Below, one piece after another: positions 13,823 to 24,706 of a stretch of DNA of 64,000 nt (position 1 is the stretch's first letter; each line of letters opens with the position of its first letter). The stretch is from assembly GCF_035083965.1 (NCBI RefSeq), contig NC_089736.1:6513501-6577500 (forward strand), read 5' to 3'. Made by a program: the position numbers and the translations under genes. The DNA is from Branchiostoma lanceolatum (Eukaryota > Chordata > Leptocardii > Amphioxiformes > Branchiostomatidae). A model generated the notes under the pieces. It saw only the letters and a list, made by a program, of their open reading frames with translations. It did no database searches and was not told where the DNA came from.

Positions 13823-16487
13823 ATGGAACGTCCTGTCATCCTTGTGTGCGACACTCTGCCTTTCCGACTGGTCCGCGATCAGAAGACAGGTCATCTTAGC
13901 AGGGACAACGGACAGGTCAGTTGAACTCTTTCTTTCCAAGCAACTGATAGAAAATGTCATACTCTCTACTTCACTAAGATCATTAATCTAATTAAGGGTT
14001 GCAAGTACGTCAGAGGCGCATGCAATTATAATTTGTCAGTTAATGATACGGCTGAAGTCAAAATTAACCCGGCTATCTTGGCTTACAGTAGTATGAACGC
14101 AATTTAACCGGCTAAATAAGGGTTTTAGCAGGCTAACTTCAAACCACCTCAGGAGGGGGTTTCAAAAACCCTTTCTAAAACCTTTATTTAGCCGGTTAAA
14201 TTGCGTTCATACTAAGCCAAGATAGCCGGGTTAATTAGCCGGCTAAATCTTTTAATTTATTCAGCCGGCTATGAAAGGCTTAGTATGAACGGGGTCATAG
14301 AGATCGCGATCAGAGACTGACAGAGATCGCGATCGCCGATTCTTCCAGATTACATTCTCTACCAGGTCTACCTGACACAGTATAAAATAGTTTTTTTGTT
14401 GAAACTGTTTTATCTACTTGGATGAACCACAGGGAGACACAGGAGGGCTTCAGGTCACGTGTGGCTCACTGGTGAGAAGTGGCCACGGCGCATGCCTGGT
14501 GGGCTGGCCGGGGCTGTACATGAGAGAAGAGGAAGAGATACCCAGTCGTGACGTCACGGATTCTACAACAACTTCACCACGAGCGCCCCCTAACGTTCCA
14601 GTTGTTCCCGTCTGCGAGTTGAGTCCAGACGACTTCGCTAAACACTTCGCCTTTGCAGCGGAAATGGTGACGCCGCACATGCACTCCCTATCAGAGTTCT
14701 CAATGGGGTCCTGGGACGGTTATGAACCGTTTGGCCTCTTCGGAAGAAAATTTGGGCGCGCCATTTTGAAAGCGCTGGACGGTTACCCTTCCCGACAGGC
14801 ACCTGTTGTATGGGTGCACGACGGGGATGGTTTGCTGATCCAAGTGGCCAACTTTCTTAGAAATCAAGAAACGAGTCGCGAGTACACGCTTTCTTACACG
14901 CACCACATATCCTTCCCGCCATGGGAGGACCTGCAGCGCTTCCCGTGGTCCAACGAGGTCATGGGCGGTTTCCTTGGTTACGATGACGTCATGTTCAATG
15001 CACAGGTGCACGTCGACAACTTCCTGGAATGCTGTCGCGAGATGTCCCTCATCGTCAAGGTCAACGAAGATGGCGGAACGGTGTACTACCAAGGACGAAA
15101 GGTCAAGGTCAGGAAGGTGGCGCCCAGCTGTCAGCATGACAAGTTGATGAAGCTGGCTCAAGTTGCTCCACCTCTGCCTCTTGGTTTAAAGGAAGGTTGT
15201 AAAATCCTACTCGGGGCCGAAAGAGTTGCCTACACCAAAGGTACTGTTCTACTTCGCACTGCAGCTAGGTGTCGCTGCTGCAATGTGAAGAATGCGGTCC
15301 CAAATGTGACTTTTGATTTGCTATTTCTCAATACAGGATAATTTCGAATGTATCGTAGTGTTTTACCTGAGCTTCGTACACAATATTTCTTAGGTCTTCC
15401 CGAACGCGTGCGTGCATTCGGCCGTATGCTGGAGCGATACCCCGAGCACGTCGGGCGAGTCAGCTACTACCAAGTGGGGATTCCAGCAGGCACTGAAGGG
15501 GTGAAAGTGTCTAGGGTGCATCTTAAGGTAACCAAGCTTCACTTCTTTGCTTCAGTGCAAAGTTAAGGCTCGAATATCAAAAAGAGATCATGTAACGTTA
15601 TAATGCATAAACTACAAATAAACAAGACATACGAGAAACTCTACTTATAATGATTTACGGAGGTGTGAGATCGATCTTAGAATTCTTGTTTCTTTTGATT
15701 GACAGGTACAGGAGGAAGTAGAGAAGGCTATCTTGGCTGTGAACGAGACCTTTGGCACGCCACTATGGACCCCCATACATTACGTACCTCGTCCGCTGCC
15801 TCACGCCCTTCTGGCCGGTTTCTATAGAGACGCTGACGTCATGTTGGTGACGTCATTGAAGGACGCCCTCAACTTGGTTGCTAAGGAATACGTCTCCTGT
15901 CAGGTAAAGCACTCAGAAGCATTTGTTTGTTTCTTTGTTTATTACGTGCATGTTAAAGTTTGTTTGCAATTTTCTGCTTCTTACCTAGAGGGTGCCTCAT
16001 CCTAGTGGACTTTGTGATTATTTGAGACAAGGGCAACTTTGATTTCATCGTGACCACTTGCTTTATTTCAAAAAGGTCAATGACCCCGGAGTTGTGGTGG
16101 TATCCATGTACGCGGGCGTGTCCGAGATAATGGAGGAGGCGTTGCTATGCGACCCCCGCGACGAAGATGGTCTCGCCGACATCATGCACCAGGTACCAAT
16201 CCAATGACGTCATAAGGACTATCTGACCAATCACAATCCCTTATGATAATGCCGTTGTTATCCTGTTATGTCCTAGATAAAGTTTGACCTATGGGATACT
16301 CTGACGCTCAACGTAAATGTCTTTCGTTTTTATATTATAAGAATTGATACCATGAATTCGTTATGTCTTTCAGGCCCTGACGATGCCTCTGTGGGAAAGA
16401 CGCGCGCGGATGAACAAACTACAGTCCAGACAAGAAGGCTGCAGTGTAGAGGCTTGGGTTAGGAAGGTTCTAAAAGGGCTACAATAA
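13823..16487 (+). CDS. TPS: Trehalose-6-phosphate synthase-like glycosyltransferase (GT20)
   Basis: GT20 enzymes transfer glucose from UDP-glucose to glucose-6-phosphate, making trehalose-6-phosphate in the cytosol. Exons are 13823-13915 (exon opens at acceptor 13790/13791), 14433-15240, 15394-15527, 15706-15903, 16076-16192 and 16374-16487. All are GT-AG and phases fit, giving 487 residues against about 474 for E. coli OtsA. Collinear landmarks are the GG loop (GDTGGL), VGWPG, SWDGY, WVHDGDGL (OtsA IHDYHLL), HISFPPW (LHIPFP), GAERVAYTKGLPERVRAF (VERLDYSKGLPER) and TSLKDALNLVAKEYVSCQ (TPLRDGMNLVAKEYV). The catalytic Asp, the His, the Arg/Lys pair and the last Asp/Glu are kept. Others differ: the early Arg of VSNR is replaced (VCDT) and GMN becomes ALN. 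No phosphatase domain follows, unlike many animal TPS proteins. Family membership is firm; activity is uncertain. The ATG at 13823 gives an OtsA-like start, but the frame is also open upstream to the acceptor. Confidence 0.85.
14062..14297. repeat. Foldback element in TPS-like intron 1
   Basis: The arms aattaacccggctatcttgg-ctta and taagccaagatagccgggtt-aatt face each other (14062-14237). They extend through gtatgaacgcaatttaaccg-gctaaataa and its complement. A related third arm (agccggctatgaaaggctta) ends near 14297. Non-coding. Confidence 0.75.
15243..15312. repeat. Half copy of a palindromic repeat in TPS-like intron 2
   Basis: actgttctacttcgcactgc-agctaggtgtcgctgctgca-atgtgaagaatgcggtcccaaa closely matches one arm of the foldback at 34255-34391. 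It lies just after the donor at 15240. Confidence 0.65.
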
Positions 16488-16756
16488 GCACTTTCGCAGT
16501 TTAAACTGCGCATACGCAGTGCGATGCATTGCGGGTAATATGTCAAAGTTGAAGGCCCTCAGACATTAAAAAAAGACGTCTGGGCATGTTAGCTGCATTG
16601 CGGGTTTTTAATTATGTCAGAGTTGAAGGCCCCTCTGACATAAAGAAAGACGAATGGGCCTGGTAACAAGTATGGTTCTTGACAAGAACTGGTTACGTCA
16701 GATGCCTTCACCTTTGACCTCGCGCATACGCAGTTCAAACTGTGAAGCAGCTTATT
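16483..16756. repeat. Family A MITE-like element overlapping the TPS-like stop codon
   Basis: Left terminus aataagcactttcgcagttt-aaactgcgcat and right terminus tgcgcatacgcagttcaaac-tgtgaagcagcttatt are inverted repeats. The left end contains the TAA (16485-16487) that ends the TPS-like frame. The internal sequence has two tcaaagttgaaggccc arms and appears partly duplicated. Confidence 0.75.
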
Positions 16757-17126
16757 CTGACAACACTCTACTGTGTAGAAGCTACGCAAGATTAAAAATC
16801 TTTTTGTGGTAATTCTAGTATATTCTAGTATATTCTGTCTTTCAGAAATGGCAACATGGCTTTTTATCACTGAATACTTGATCACTGCCATTCTGTTCCA
16901 TTGGAAATGTTCTATAGAAGCGATAAGAGCTTTGATAATATGCACCTGCCAGGATAGCAAGACGTTGTCACATTATAGTTACCAGCATATCACTACAATT
17001 TTTGCCGTTTGTACATCAAGACGTTACCCTTTTTAAACACATCACAGAATCTTTGTTCATCATAGTTTCCTACGCAGAGCTTCGCCCGCCGGCCAAAACA
17101 ATATACTTGGCGGGTGGGGTATCTGC

Positions 17127-17259
17127 TAAACCGGGCTGAGGTTTTCCACTTTTGTGGGCGCGGAATCAGAGAATCACCTAAATGCTTTCTTGAGGTAAAG
17201 CCTGATTGGCTGATAGCTGCATGGCCATGCCAAAAAAGTGGAAACCTCAGCCCGATTTA
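17127..17259. repeat. Short foldback element
   Basis: Inverted arms of about 25 bp (ccgggctgaggttttccact / agtggaaacctcagcccg) surround a roughly 80-bp centre. Confidence 0.6.
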
Positions 17260-18138
17260 AAAGAGCCTCCCCACGGTGTATTATATAGGCCGCGGGCAAG
17301 GCTCTGACTATGTTTTTTCCAACATTAAAGGTATTAAGGGAGTATGCGTTTAAGTTATTACGCAAATGAAGACAGGAGTTTTACTTCACAGACTAGTGGA
17401 CGGTCAAAAACAGGGCCTTCAGTACTTGGCTGTAATATATAACAAGAGTCCGTAGGACACAATTCTCCGTGAAGTATTTATAGTATGTACATTAGTCAAG
17501 TATTGACCCACACAAATTGCATCTCTGCTCAGTCCAAGTAGTGTTTTAGAGCAAGTAAAGAAAAAGTGTTTGTTTATCTTTTTCTTTCAATACAGGAGTG
17601 GTCAACCTGCTGAAAAGTATGTTTTTACAGCATGGCACAGATGGGATCTAGAAATTCCGGGAAAAGTCACAAAGTTAGATCTAGATGGCCCCTTTTCAAT
17701 TATCAACGAACCATTCAGCCTTACAACTAAGATGTATCAGAAATCACAACTATGCAGTAAATCCTCTTTCCACAATTTATTGCAGGCCGGCCTGATCTAT
17801 AGCTATCAAGCTATTTGCAATAAAAAAGGCTAATTTATATTATCGTAACATTTCACGAAGGTCAAAGGTCACCGGATCTAACCACCCGGAAGTGACACTG
17901 GCGCGCGCACTTTTCTGAGAGATATTTCTCAACAATCTTTCATCCCCTGCGTAAACTTTTTACATTGTCACAGCCTCCGTATTATAAACTACAAGTGTGG
18001 TAAGTTTGAAGGTCCAGAGATTTGCCATTTTCACACTGTGCGTAAAAATGCATCGTCCGTCCCGTGCGCACATACTGTATGCGAGTTGCGAGTGCACACG
18101 GCATACTTAATACACAGACTGGAGCTCACTCTTGACAT

Positions 18139-18514
18139 GTTCGCAGCTAAAACTCACAATTCCCGTTGCCGCATTGGTATGTAACTTGGTATATCGTTTG
18201 CTAGGTTGCGTGTGGTGATGCACGTTGTCTATTTTTCAATGTAACAGTGACTATACGATCACAGCAAGTAAGGAAGATTTATACCCCGTATCTGCCTGAA
18301 GTATTCCAGTCATGCATAACGGATTATAACATGGTCCCTATGGCAGGGCAGTGGGACATAGCATTAATTATAGGGGTGCAATTACGATATTGGATTGACG
18401 TTTAAAGTAGTTATGGTGTAACAAAGCTATTGTGCATCACCACGCCGAACCAGGCAAACGATATGCCAAGTTACACACCAATGCGACAACGGGATCGTGA
18501 GTTATAGCTGCGAA
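18139..18514. repeat. Long inverted repeat (about 85-bp arms)
   Basis: The left arm runs from gttcgcagctaaaactcaca through cgttgccgcattggt, gtaacttggtatatcgtttg and gtgtggtgatgcac. The right arm is its imperfect reverse complement, from gtgcatcaccacgccgaacc to gagttatagctgcgaac. The loop is about 190 bp. It lies just downstream of the lectin gene's stop codon. Confidence 0.7.
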
Positions 18515-18587
18515 CGCGCAAACAAATGCATTCCCAATACTCCCAGAAGGAGGTCATCCTCCTTCCCGGAGTAATAAACAAGCTACA

Positions 18588-21392
18588 TTAAATCTTGTCT
18601 GTCTGACAGATGTAGTAGATTGCATAGCTGCATGGTTTATCGTTCCACTCATAGTCCTGAGAGTCTCTCATTTCTACGCAGTCTTCACTCCCACCTTCTC
18701 CGATGGAGCTCGGCTCCCCCTTATGCCACCCCTTCCACCCCGTCAGCAAAGTCCCGTCCTCCCAGAAAAACACCCCCCTCCTATCTGGCTGCCCCCCGAA
18801 GGACTCCAGCTGCAGTCCTATCCAATGACTGCCATTTGTCGTGCTCCTGATGTAGTCCGCGATTCGCGCGTGCGTATTCGGATCCTTGACGATGGCAAGA
18901 TGACCGCCGTCGTCCCGACAAGCCTTGCGGGAGTCTTCAAACGACAGTTGGTTCACAGAGAAGCGGAAACAGCCCTTCCCGAAAGACTTGTATCCAGCCT
19001 CACAGTTCCCTTCTCCTGAAAAAAAATTGTGCAAAAAAGCTGTTTAAAAACATTCCAAGACATCGATCTTAAGAATTGTTACATGTGTTGACTCTAATTA
19101 AGTTCCTTACAGGTAACCTTAAGCAAGATCATAAGACAGTATTCAACCGAGTTTTAAGACTAGAAACAACTCTAAGAGTTCACAGACCTTAGAACCCCGG
19201 ACCTGGACTGTCAAGTCTGATTAACGACTAGTTCTACCACCTCTAACCTCTCCTTCCTGCCACTCCTGAAAGTCTGGTCATTGCGGTCATCTTCCCACTC
19301 ACTTCCTGCCACTCTACTGACAGTGCATTCAAATACCAACGAGCACACACATCGAAAATATAGATTCCTTGCATACAAACGTACACGGAGTCAATAATGA
19401 GGCCCACCTGCCGTTTTTACTCCAAAGAAACGAATTTCCCTGAGCCAAGGCTGCCAGCCCTGCTGCGTAGCCGTAACCGTGAACTTGAAGTATCGTGACG
19501 TCACCGTAAACTCTCCAAACACCTGCGAACGATTGGTCCCCGCTTGGACGTCGCTGATGGCGACAACATCCCTCCATTCGTAGGGCGATGACGTCAGAGA
19601 TGCCTGTAGGGTGAACTCTGTGACGTCATGTTTGGTGTCGCCGAAGTTGGTCAGCGCGATTTTGGATATGTCGTGGATGGACTTCAAGTCGAGTATTATG
19701 TACCAGTCGTTGAAGTACCGTTCGTCTGTGGGGTTCCAGTGGGTGGTGACGTCACCATCGAGCGCTTTGCCAGCGTCGAAGGTCACGCCGTCAATGACGT
19801 GTGGTGTCCCGGATGCCAGCATAGCCCAGGACGGGTCTGACTGTAGCCAGTTCTCTGTGGAAAGACAGGGCAAATATTGGCACATAACTAAGTCTTCATC
19901 TAACCCTACAATATATATCCATTTCCATATTTGAACAAAACATGTGCACGGTGCCTGCATTAGCATTCATATCAGGCTCAGGTCAGCGTTTGAGAATAAG
20001 CTGGTTTACGGTTTTAAATGCGAATGCGCAGTGTGATACATTACGGGTGATATTTCAAAGTTGAAGGCCACTGAGACGTAAACGGAAGACGTCTGGACGT
20101 GTGTCAAGCATGGTCTTGACGAGTAATGTAAGGTAAGTAAGGTAATGTTCAGAGACTTACCTTTCCTTTTCACATTTTCCACGCCCAACAAGTTTTTCAC
20201 CAAGTTTTCCACCTTGTGCTGCAGGAGGCTGACCCTATAAGACTGGACATTCGCCTCCTGCCCAATGGTTACTGAAAACGGAAACATATTATTAATCCAT
20301 CTGTCTTAAATATCCATCTATTCTGTGATTGACAGCTGCCGATTTCCTTTATTTGTCTCAGATTTAGCATATAAATTCACCTGTATAAGGCTGTATTAGC
20401 AAAAAAGATGAGAATTAATTCGAACAAAACGTTAATCCATACACGATGTTCGATCAAACTGAAAAAAATTATCTGTTCGACCCTGACAACTTTTCTTTTT
20501 CTAACAGAGACGGGGGCGATACAAGCTTCCAATCACCTTTGACCCGCTGCTGAAATCAACTTGACAAGCCCAACCAATCAAAACTCTTCGTTTTTCTAAT
20601 TCCAACATCTTGACGATTTTCCCTTTCAAACGTTGTTGCACGTAAGCCGGTAAGGTATTTGAATGAAACTTACTGACGTGATAAACAAGAAACCCCACCA
20701 CTCCCACGTTAATCAGTATGAAGATGATGACGCAAATTTTCCATGGTAGAGTGAAGGGAGGCTGCAGCGGCTCATACATGGCGATGACTTCCTCACTCGC
20801 TCCGTCGTACTTCTCGGGATCGTCTTCGGAGGCATCCGCGAGAAGGTCCGCGCCTTCCGTGGGATCATCGGTACACAGCGGTTCCGGGATCTCATAAAGT
20901 TCGTCCTGAACTTCGTCCTTGTTTAAACTGGTATAATCTGTAAGAATTATAAACAGGATCATCAAGGATTATGTATGATCGCATCTCAAAGCAACTGCCC
21001 TGGCGTACCGGCCTGCGTTCTGTCCTTCTCGCTGCCTAAGCGTTGGCAGGCCGTCACCAACCAATCATGTCGCCGCCTACGGTCAAGAGACAACGTGATT
21101 GGCTGGTAACAACAAGAGAGGGAGTATTTGATTGGCTGAGGGCTGGCCACCGAAACGCTACTGGCGCATCGAAAAGGACGAATCGCAGGCCAGTACGCCA
21201 GGGTCGTTGCTTGACATATATACAAGCGGCGGGTCTGGCTTGATAGTATGGTATGATTGATGCATCAGGAATTATGACGGTAAAATCTGACAACACATCT
21301 CAGAAACTACAGAAATCAAAAAAGAAAGGAAACCTACCATTTTCCGTAGGCTCGGGTGATAGGGTGGTCAGATTGTAGTATTCGTCGGCCAT
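18588..21392 (-). CDS. Type II membrane receptor: discoidin (F5/8C) plus C-type lectin domains, ITAM-like tail
   Basis: Five exons (complement): 21338-21392, 20674-20937, 20161-20271, 19408-19854, 18588-19015. GT-AG borders and matching phases give 434 residues. There is no signal peptide. Residues 1-84 are acidic and presumably cytosolic. One membrane segment follows at about 86-105 (ICVIIFILINVGVVGFLVYH), then a short stalk with heptad-like leucines. A discoidin domain spans about 145-290 (SWAMLASGTPHVIDG start, LDGDVTTHWNP, ILDLKSIHDISKIALTNFG). A C-type lectin domain spans about 295-434 (CFRFSVNQLSFEDSRKAC, HWIGLQLE, EPSSIGEGGSEDC, EWNDKPCSYAIYYIC). The calcium/sugar motif is EPS rather than EPN, but WND is kept. 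The tail has YYNL (5-8), YTSL (20-23), YEIP (33) and YEPL (73). By domain content it is a carbohydrate- or lipid-recognising cell-surface receptor; ligand and immune role are inference. An untranslated first exon further upstream is possible. Confidence 0.82.
19995..20130. repeat. Family A MITE-like element, 5-prime half
   Basis: It begins aataagctggtttacggttt and has the gcgcagtgtgatacattacg core and tcaaagttgaaggccactga. The opposite half is missing. It is in a lectin-gene intron. Confidence 0.6.
20998..21203. repeat. Foldback element in lectin intron 1
   Basis: Termini ccctggcgtaccggcctgcg and cgcaggccagtacgccaggg are inverted repeats that continue inward (tctgtcctt / aaggacg). About 205 bp, non-coding. 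Confidence 0.7.
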
Positions 21393-22585
21393 GATATATT
21401 TCCTGGATGGAAAATTTATGCATTATAAACGTCGCTTTTGGACGGACATATATGTCAGCGTTAAAGCAATTAAAAAATTCAAACTAAGAGAACTCAAAGA
21501 AAAACTGATAATCTAAAAACAATTCAGTTTCGAGTTCTGCCAACTCTGAACTCCACTTCCTGTCATTTTCGTAACTCAGACTTTTACTTCCTGCTACTCT
21601 TCGTTGTACGTGACTAGCATATGGAAAATGCATAATGCAGAAACAGACAAGCAAACAAACAAACAACCAAAAACACAGACACACCGAAAACAATACCTCC
21701 CTCACGGAGGTAATGATGACTCATTTGAGCAAGTTCACATCTTTGACATATATTCTGTGCAAGTCCTGTACATAAAGCTAGTTTCGAAGACTTCAAATTC
21801 CGTAGGCGGATGAATTTGCGACACCCTTTAACCATCTAATATTTGCCTAGTCTTGTGACTCTAGTCACGTGCGAACATAAATGTGCGCCCCCGGAAAAGT
21901 GGCATGGAGCCAGCCGCTATCAGACGAGAACAACGAGTCTCTCCATCCGGCCAGAATGGCGATTCTCTTTTCGCTTTCGGAAACGGCAAAGTATCGATTA
22001 CACACTTTCTAAACAGCCCGTGACACATAGACACCAAAATTATCATAGTATATGTTAATGACCAAACGATTCTGATTTCGCTTTCGGGAACAGCAAAGCA
22101 CATCTTTTATTTTACCATTCTTAACCACCCCGTACCCCGTGATACATAAGACACCATAATTTTAATAGTACATGTACCGAACGTACTAATATTCAGTTGA
22201 CATACAAGGTGAAGAAAAATACACACGGTTATACTGTTAAAAACAAAATGTAAACACCCTGCCACCAAAACCTCCATACCCGGTTTGGCTATATATACCA
22301 AATTCTAGTATATATTTAAACCACCTTGGCTATGCTAAATACTTCTGCTGGGAGCAGTGCAACAAAGGGTGACTGCAGCTTTTGTCTTTTGACACTAGCA
22401 TCGCTTTGACCTGCATACTTTCTTTAGTCTTGACTTTGTCTTGGATGAGGTCAACACAATGGACTGTATCTACGCTGGTGGAATGTTTGTAAAGGGAAAA
22501 TCAGGGGATGGTACAAGACTAGGATATGGGGGGGGGGGCATGTTTTATAATTACCGGGCGATAGAGAGGTGGGCCGGGATGAGAG

Positions 22586-22733
22586 TAGTACCTGGCTCCA
22601 CAGGTCGATGGAAAAAAAGTAGAAATAGATTGCACACTGTACTCCCTGGCAAGCTAACTCCTCTGGCATGTTATCTGTCTATTCGGCCAATTTCTACTAT
22701 TTTTCCAGCGACCTGTGGAGCCTGGTAGAGGCT
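22586..22733. repeat. Family D foldback element, short copy
   Basis: Inverted termini acctggctccacaggtcg and cgacctgtggagcctggtag-aggct. It relates to 12009-12306. Confidence 0.6.
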
Positions 22734-23522
22734 ACGATGAGCGGAATAGATTCTTGTGGAGCAGTGTCTATATATACGTAAATCCAAGGGAGTGGTACTT
22801 AAGTGATTTTAAGCGGAAACGTTTAAGAGGGTCTGTATACCTTTTTCCGTGAGGCGTAGCGAGTTATTCACCGTTAATCGTAGAAAATTCACTCTAGCTG
22901 CTTCAACGTTGAGTGTTGTCGGTTAATTATTCGTGAAGCGTAATTCTTCGCTTTAAAGTCTACATACCACGTTATTTGCTATGCTGAATTCACCGTTAAG
23001 CGTTATTGACAGATTATTCATATGACGAAGTTGAAAGCCAGATCGCTCAAAAGCCACAACAGAGTGTGCTCGTAGACTAGCTTTACCAGACACCCCATGG
23101 ATACTACAGTTACGGAACAATCCAGTGAACCCGAGAACGTTCCCAAAACCTTTCGCATTTTCGGTACAAATCAATCAAAATTGTCAGGGTTGCCAGTCCT
23201 CCAGAATTCACCGTTGATTATAAGCTTTGATAGAACCTAGACCCTCGTGTAAGGTAGTGAGAGGGGTCGGCAGTACGCACGACAATATATTCCCTGAAAT
23301 ATACGTTGCACCCAGCTCCCCCCCCCCCCCCCCACATATATTCTGGTCAGCCCCGGGCCCTAACAGCTGATGTGTGCTCTGACCGTCACCATAACAGGAA
23401 ACAAGTTGTAAGAAACGTCCTGCGATCAAAAATATGAATTACGACAGCCAGTACTGTATCTGCAATACAATATCCAAGTATTACAATCAGGATCATCAGG
23501 ATAGTAACATAACCGCCTATTA

Positions 23523-23865
23523 TTTGGCTCGTACATGTACATGAAATATTATACAATCTTGCCTTTGAGAGTTGCTCTAGATTGTAGCCCAGATAACGTT
23601 CTCCAGTCAACAACCTCTCAAGTGCGTTTTGGTAAAGAGACGGATTTTACAACTTATCCCCGACAGTCTACTATAACATGCTCTTTGCTGTAAAGTGTAT
23701 AGTTTGGCTCGTACATGTATGCACTATGTTAAGAAACATTATACAATCTTACCTTTCAGTGTTGCTCTTGATTGTAGCCCAGATAACGTTCTCCAGTCAC
23801 AGCTTACCAAGATCGCTCTGGCAGAGCTTTTACAACTTGTTCCAGACAGTCTTCTATAACATGCT
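23523..23865. repeat. Two-copy tandem duplication of about 160-180 bp
   Basis: Units are about 23523-23682 and 23703-23865. Both contain ttggctcgtacatgta, attatacaatctt, gattgtagcccagataacgt-tctccagtca and ctataacatgct. Read on the minus strand, the right unit ends in gcaacactgaaag followed by a gtaaga donor-like site. The left unit has gcaaga at that place. It could be a duplicated untranslated exon or promoter, but no transcript is known to me. Confidence 0.6.
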
Positions 23866-24480
23866 GACTTTAACGTTATAAATCTGGCACTGAGCGTTGG
23901 CGAAAGTTGTTGTACCACTTCCGCTTTTCCCAGGCTTGAAGCTGAATCGTCGGCTGAGAGCCAGGGCTTTTGTTTTGGGGGTGGTCTGTGATGTGTCAGA
24001 GGTTAAAGGTGTTTCCTGTTAGTCTGTATATTTCGCCATGACGTCATCGCTACTTCTAGATGGCCAGGTCCTAAGAGGTACTCTGCAGTGGTGGAGGAAG
24101 GCAGACAAAAGAAATTGCGACCACTTCTAGCCCTTCAATCGTAACCTCTGCTCGGAGAATACTAGAAGGCTCTTGTACATGCATCCGATCTCTCTCTCTC
24201 GCTCTCTTTGACATTCACTCTTTCTTGTCCCTCCCCTGGCGATGTTCAATCAGACACAAGTTATAAATGTTCAAGATTATGTGGTATTGGTGCCTAGTCA
24301 TAAACGCTAATAATCATGTGGTATTTAAAGATACACAAAATGTTATTCAAATTGAATATTGTTCATTTTCACTGAAGGACCCTGTTTCCCAGTAGGGTAA
24401 TTCTAATTAAGAAGTACAGACTGGGTGTACAGTATCGTTTTTAACCATCCACAGACATGGCATCTCGGAAACAAGGAAAC

Positions 24481-24486
24481 TTTATT
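24481..24486 (-). terminator. Polyadenylation signal AATAAA, sialyltransferase A
   Basis: A minus-strand AATAAA lies about 220 bases beyond the stop codon at 24707-24709, a usual distance for a 3-prime UTR. Confidence 0.5.
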
Positions 24487-24706
24487 GGCATAACAAAAAG
24501 AGCAGTGACTCTCGTATTGTCTACTAAAGTACATGATAAAAGATACAAAATAAATCTTGAAATTCTACAACTGTACTTAACAACATACATGGATCTCTGC
24601 TACAATTGTATCTTGATACAATTAGATGGGACTAATTGTGTGTTTCCGTATCTTTTCTAATAACAAATCAATTTTTATGTAAACATATTAGTGACGTTAA
24701 CGTATG

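Larger units (their letters stand above)
16757..18587. other. Intergenic region between convergent TPS-like and lectin genes
   Basis: No exon is supported. It holds two foldbacks: 17127-17259, with arms taaaccgggctgaggttttc/gaaacctcagcccgattta, and the long one at 18139-18514. A plus-strand AATAAA lies at about 17818 but is far from the TPS-like stop, so it is not a confident polyadenylation site. Confidence 0.55.
21393..24706. other. Gene-free region upstream of lectin gene and downstream of sialyltransferase A
   Basis: It holds a dispersed repeat ending gaaaacaatacctccctcac-ggaggtaa near 21690 (the same end is seen near 8178 and 26190), a family D element (22586-22733), a G-run and a C-run, and a two-copy tandem duplication (23523-23865). 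No coding exon is convincing. Confidence 0.55.

Noticed and set aside
14700-15161. 153-codon minus-strand open frame
   Set aside because: It is a full antisense shadow of the large TPS-like exon, whose plus-strand translation matches GT20 motifs.
19611-19934. Plus-strand open frames over the lectin gene
   Set aside because: They are antisense to the discoidin-domain exon, which is supported by phase and homology.
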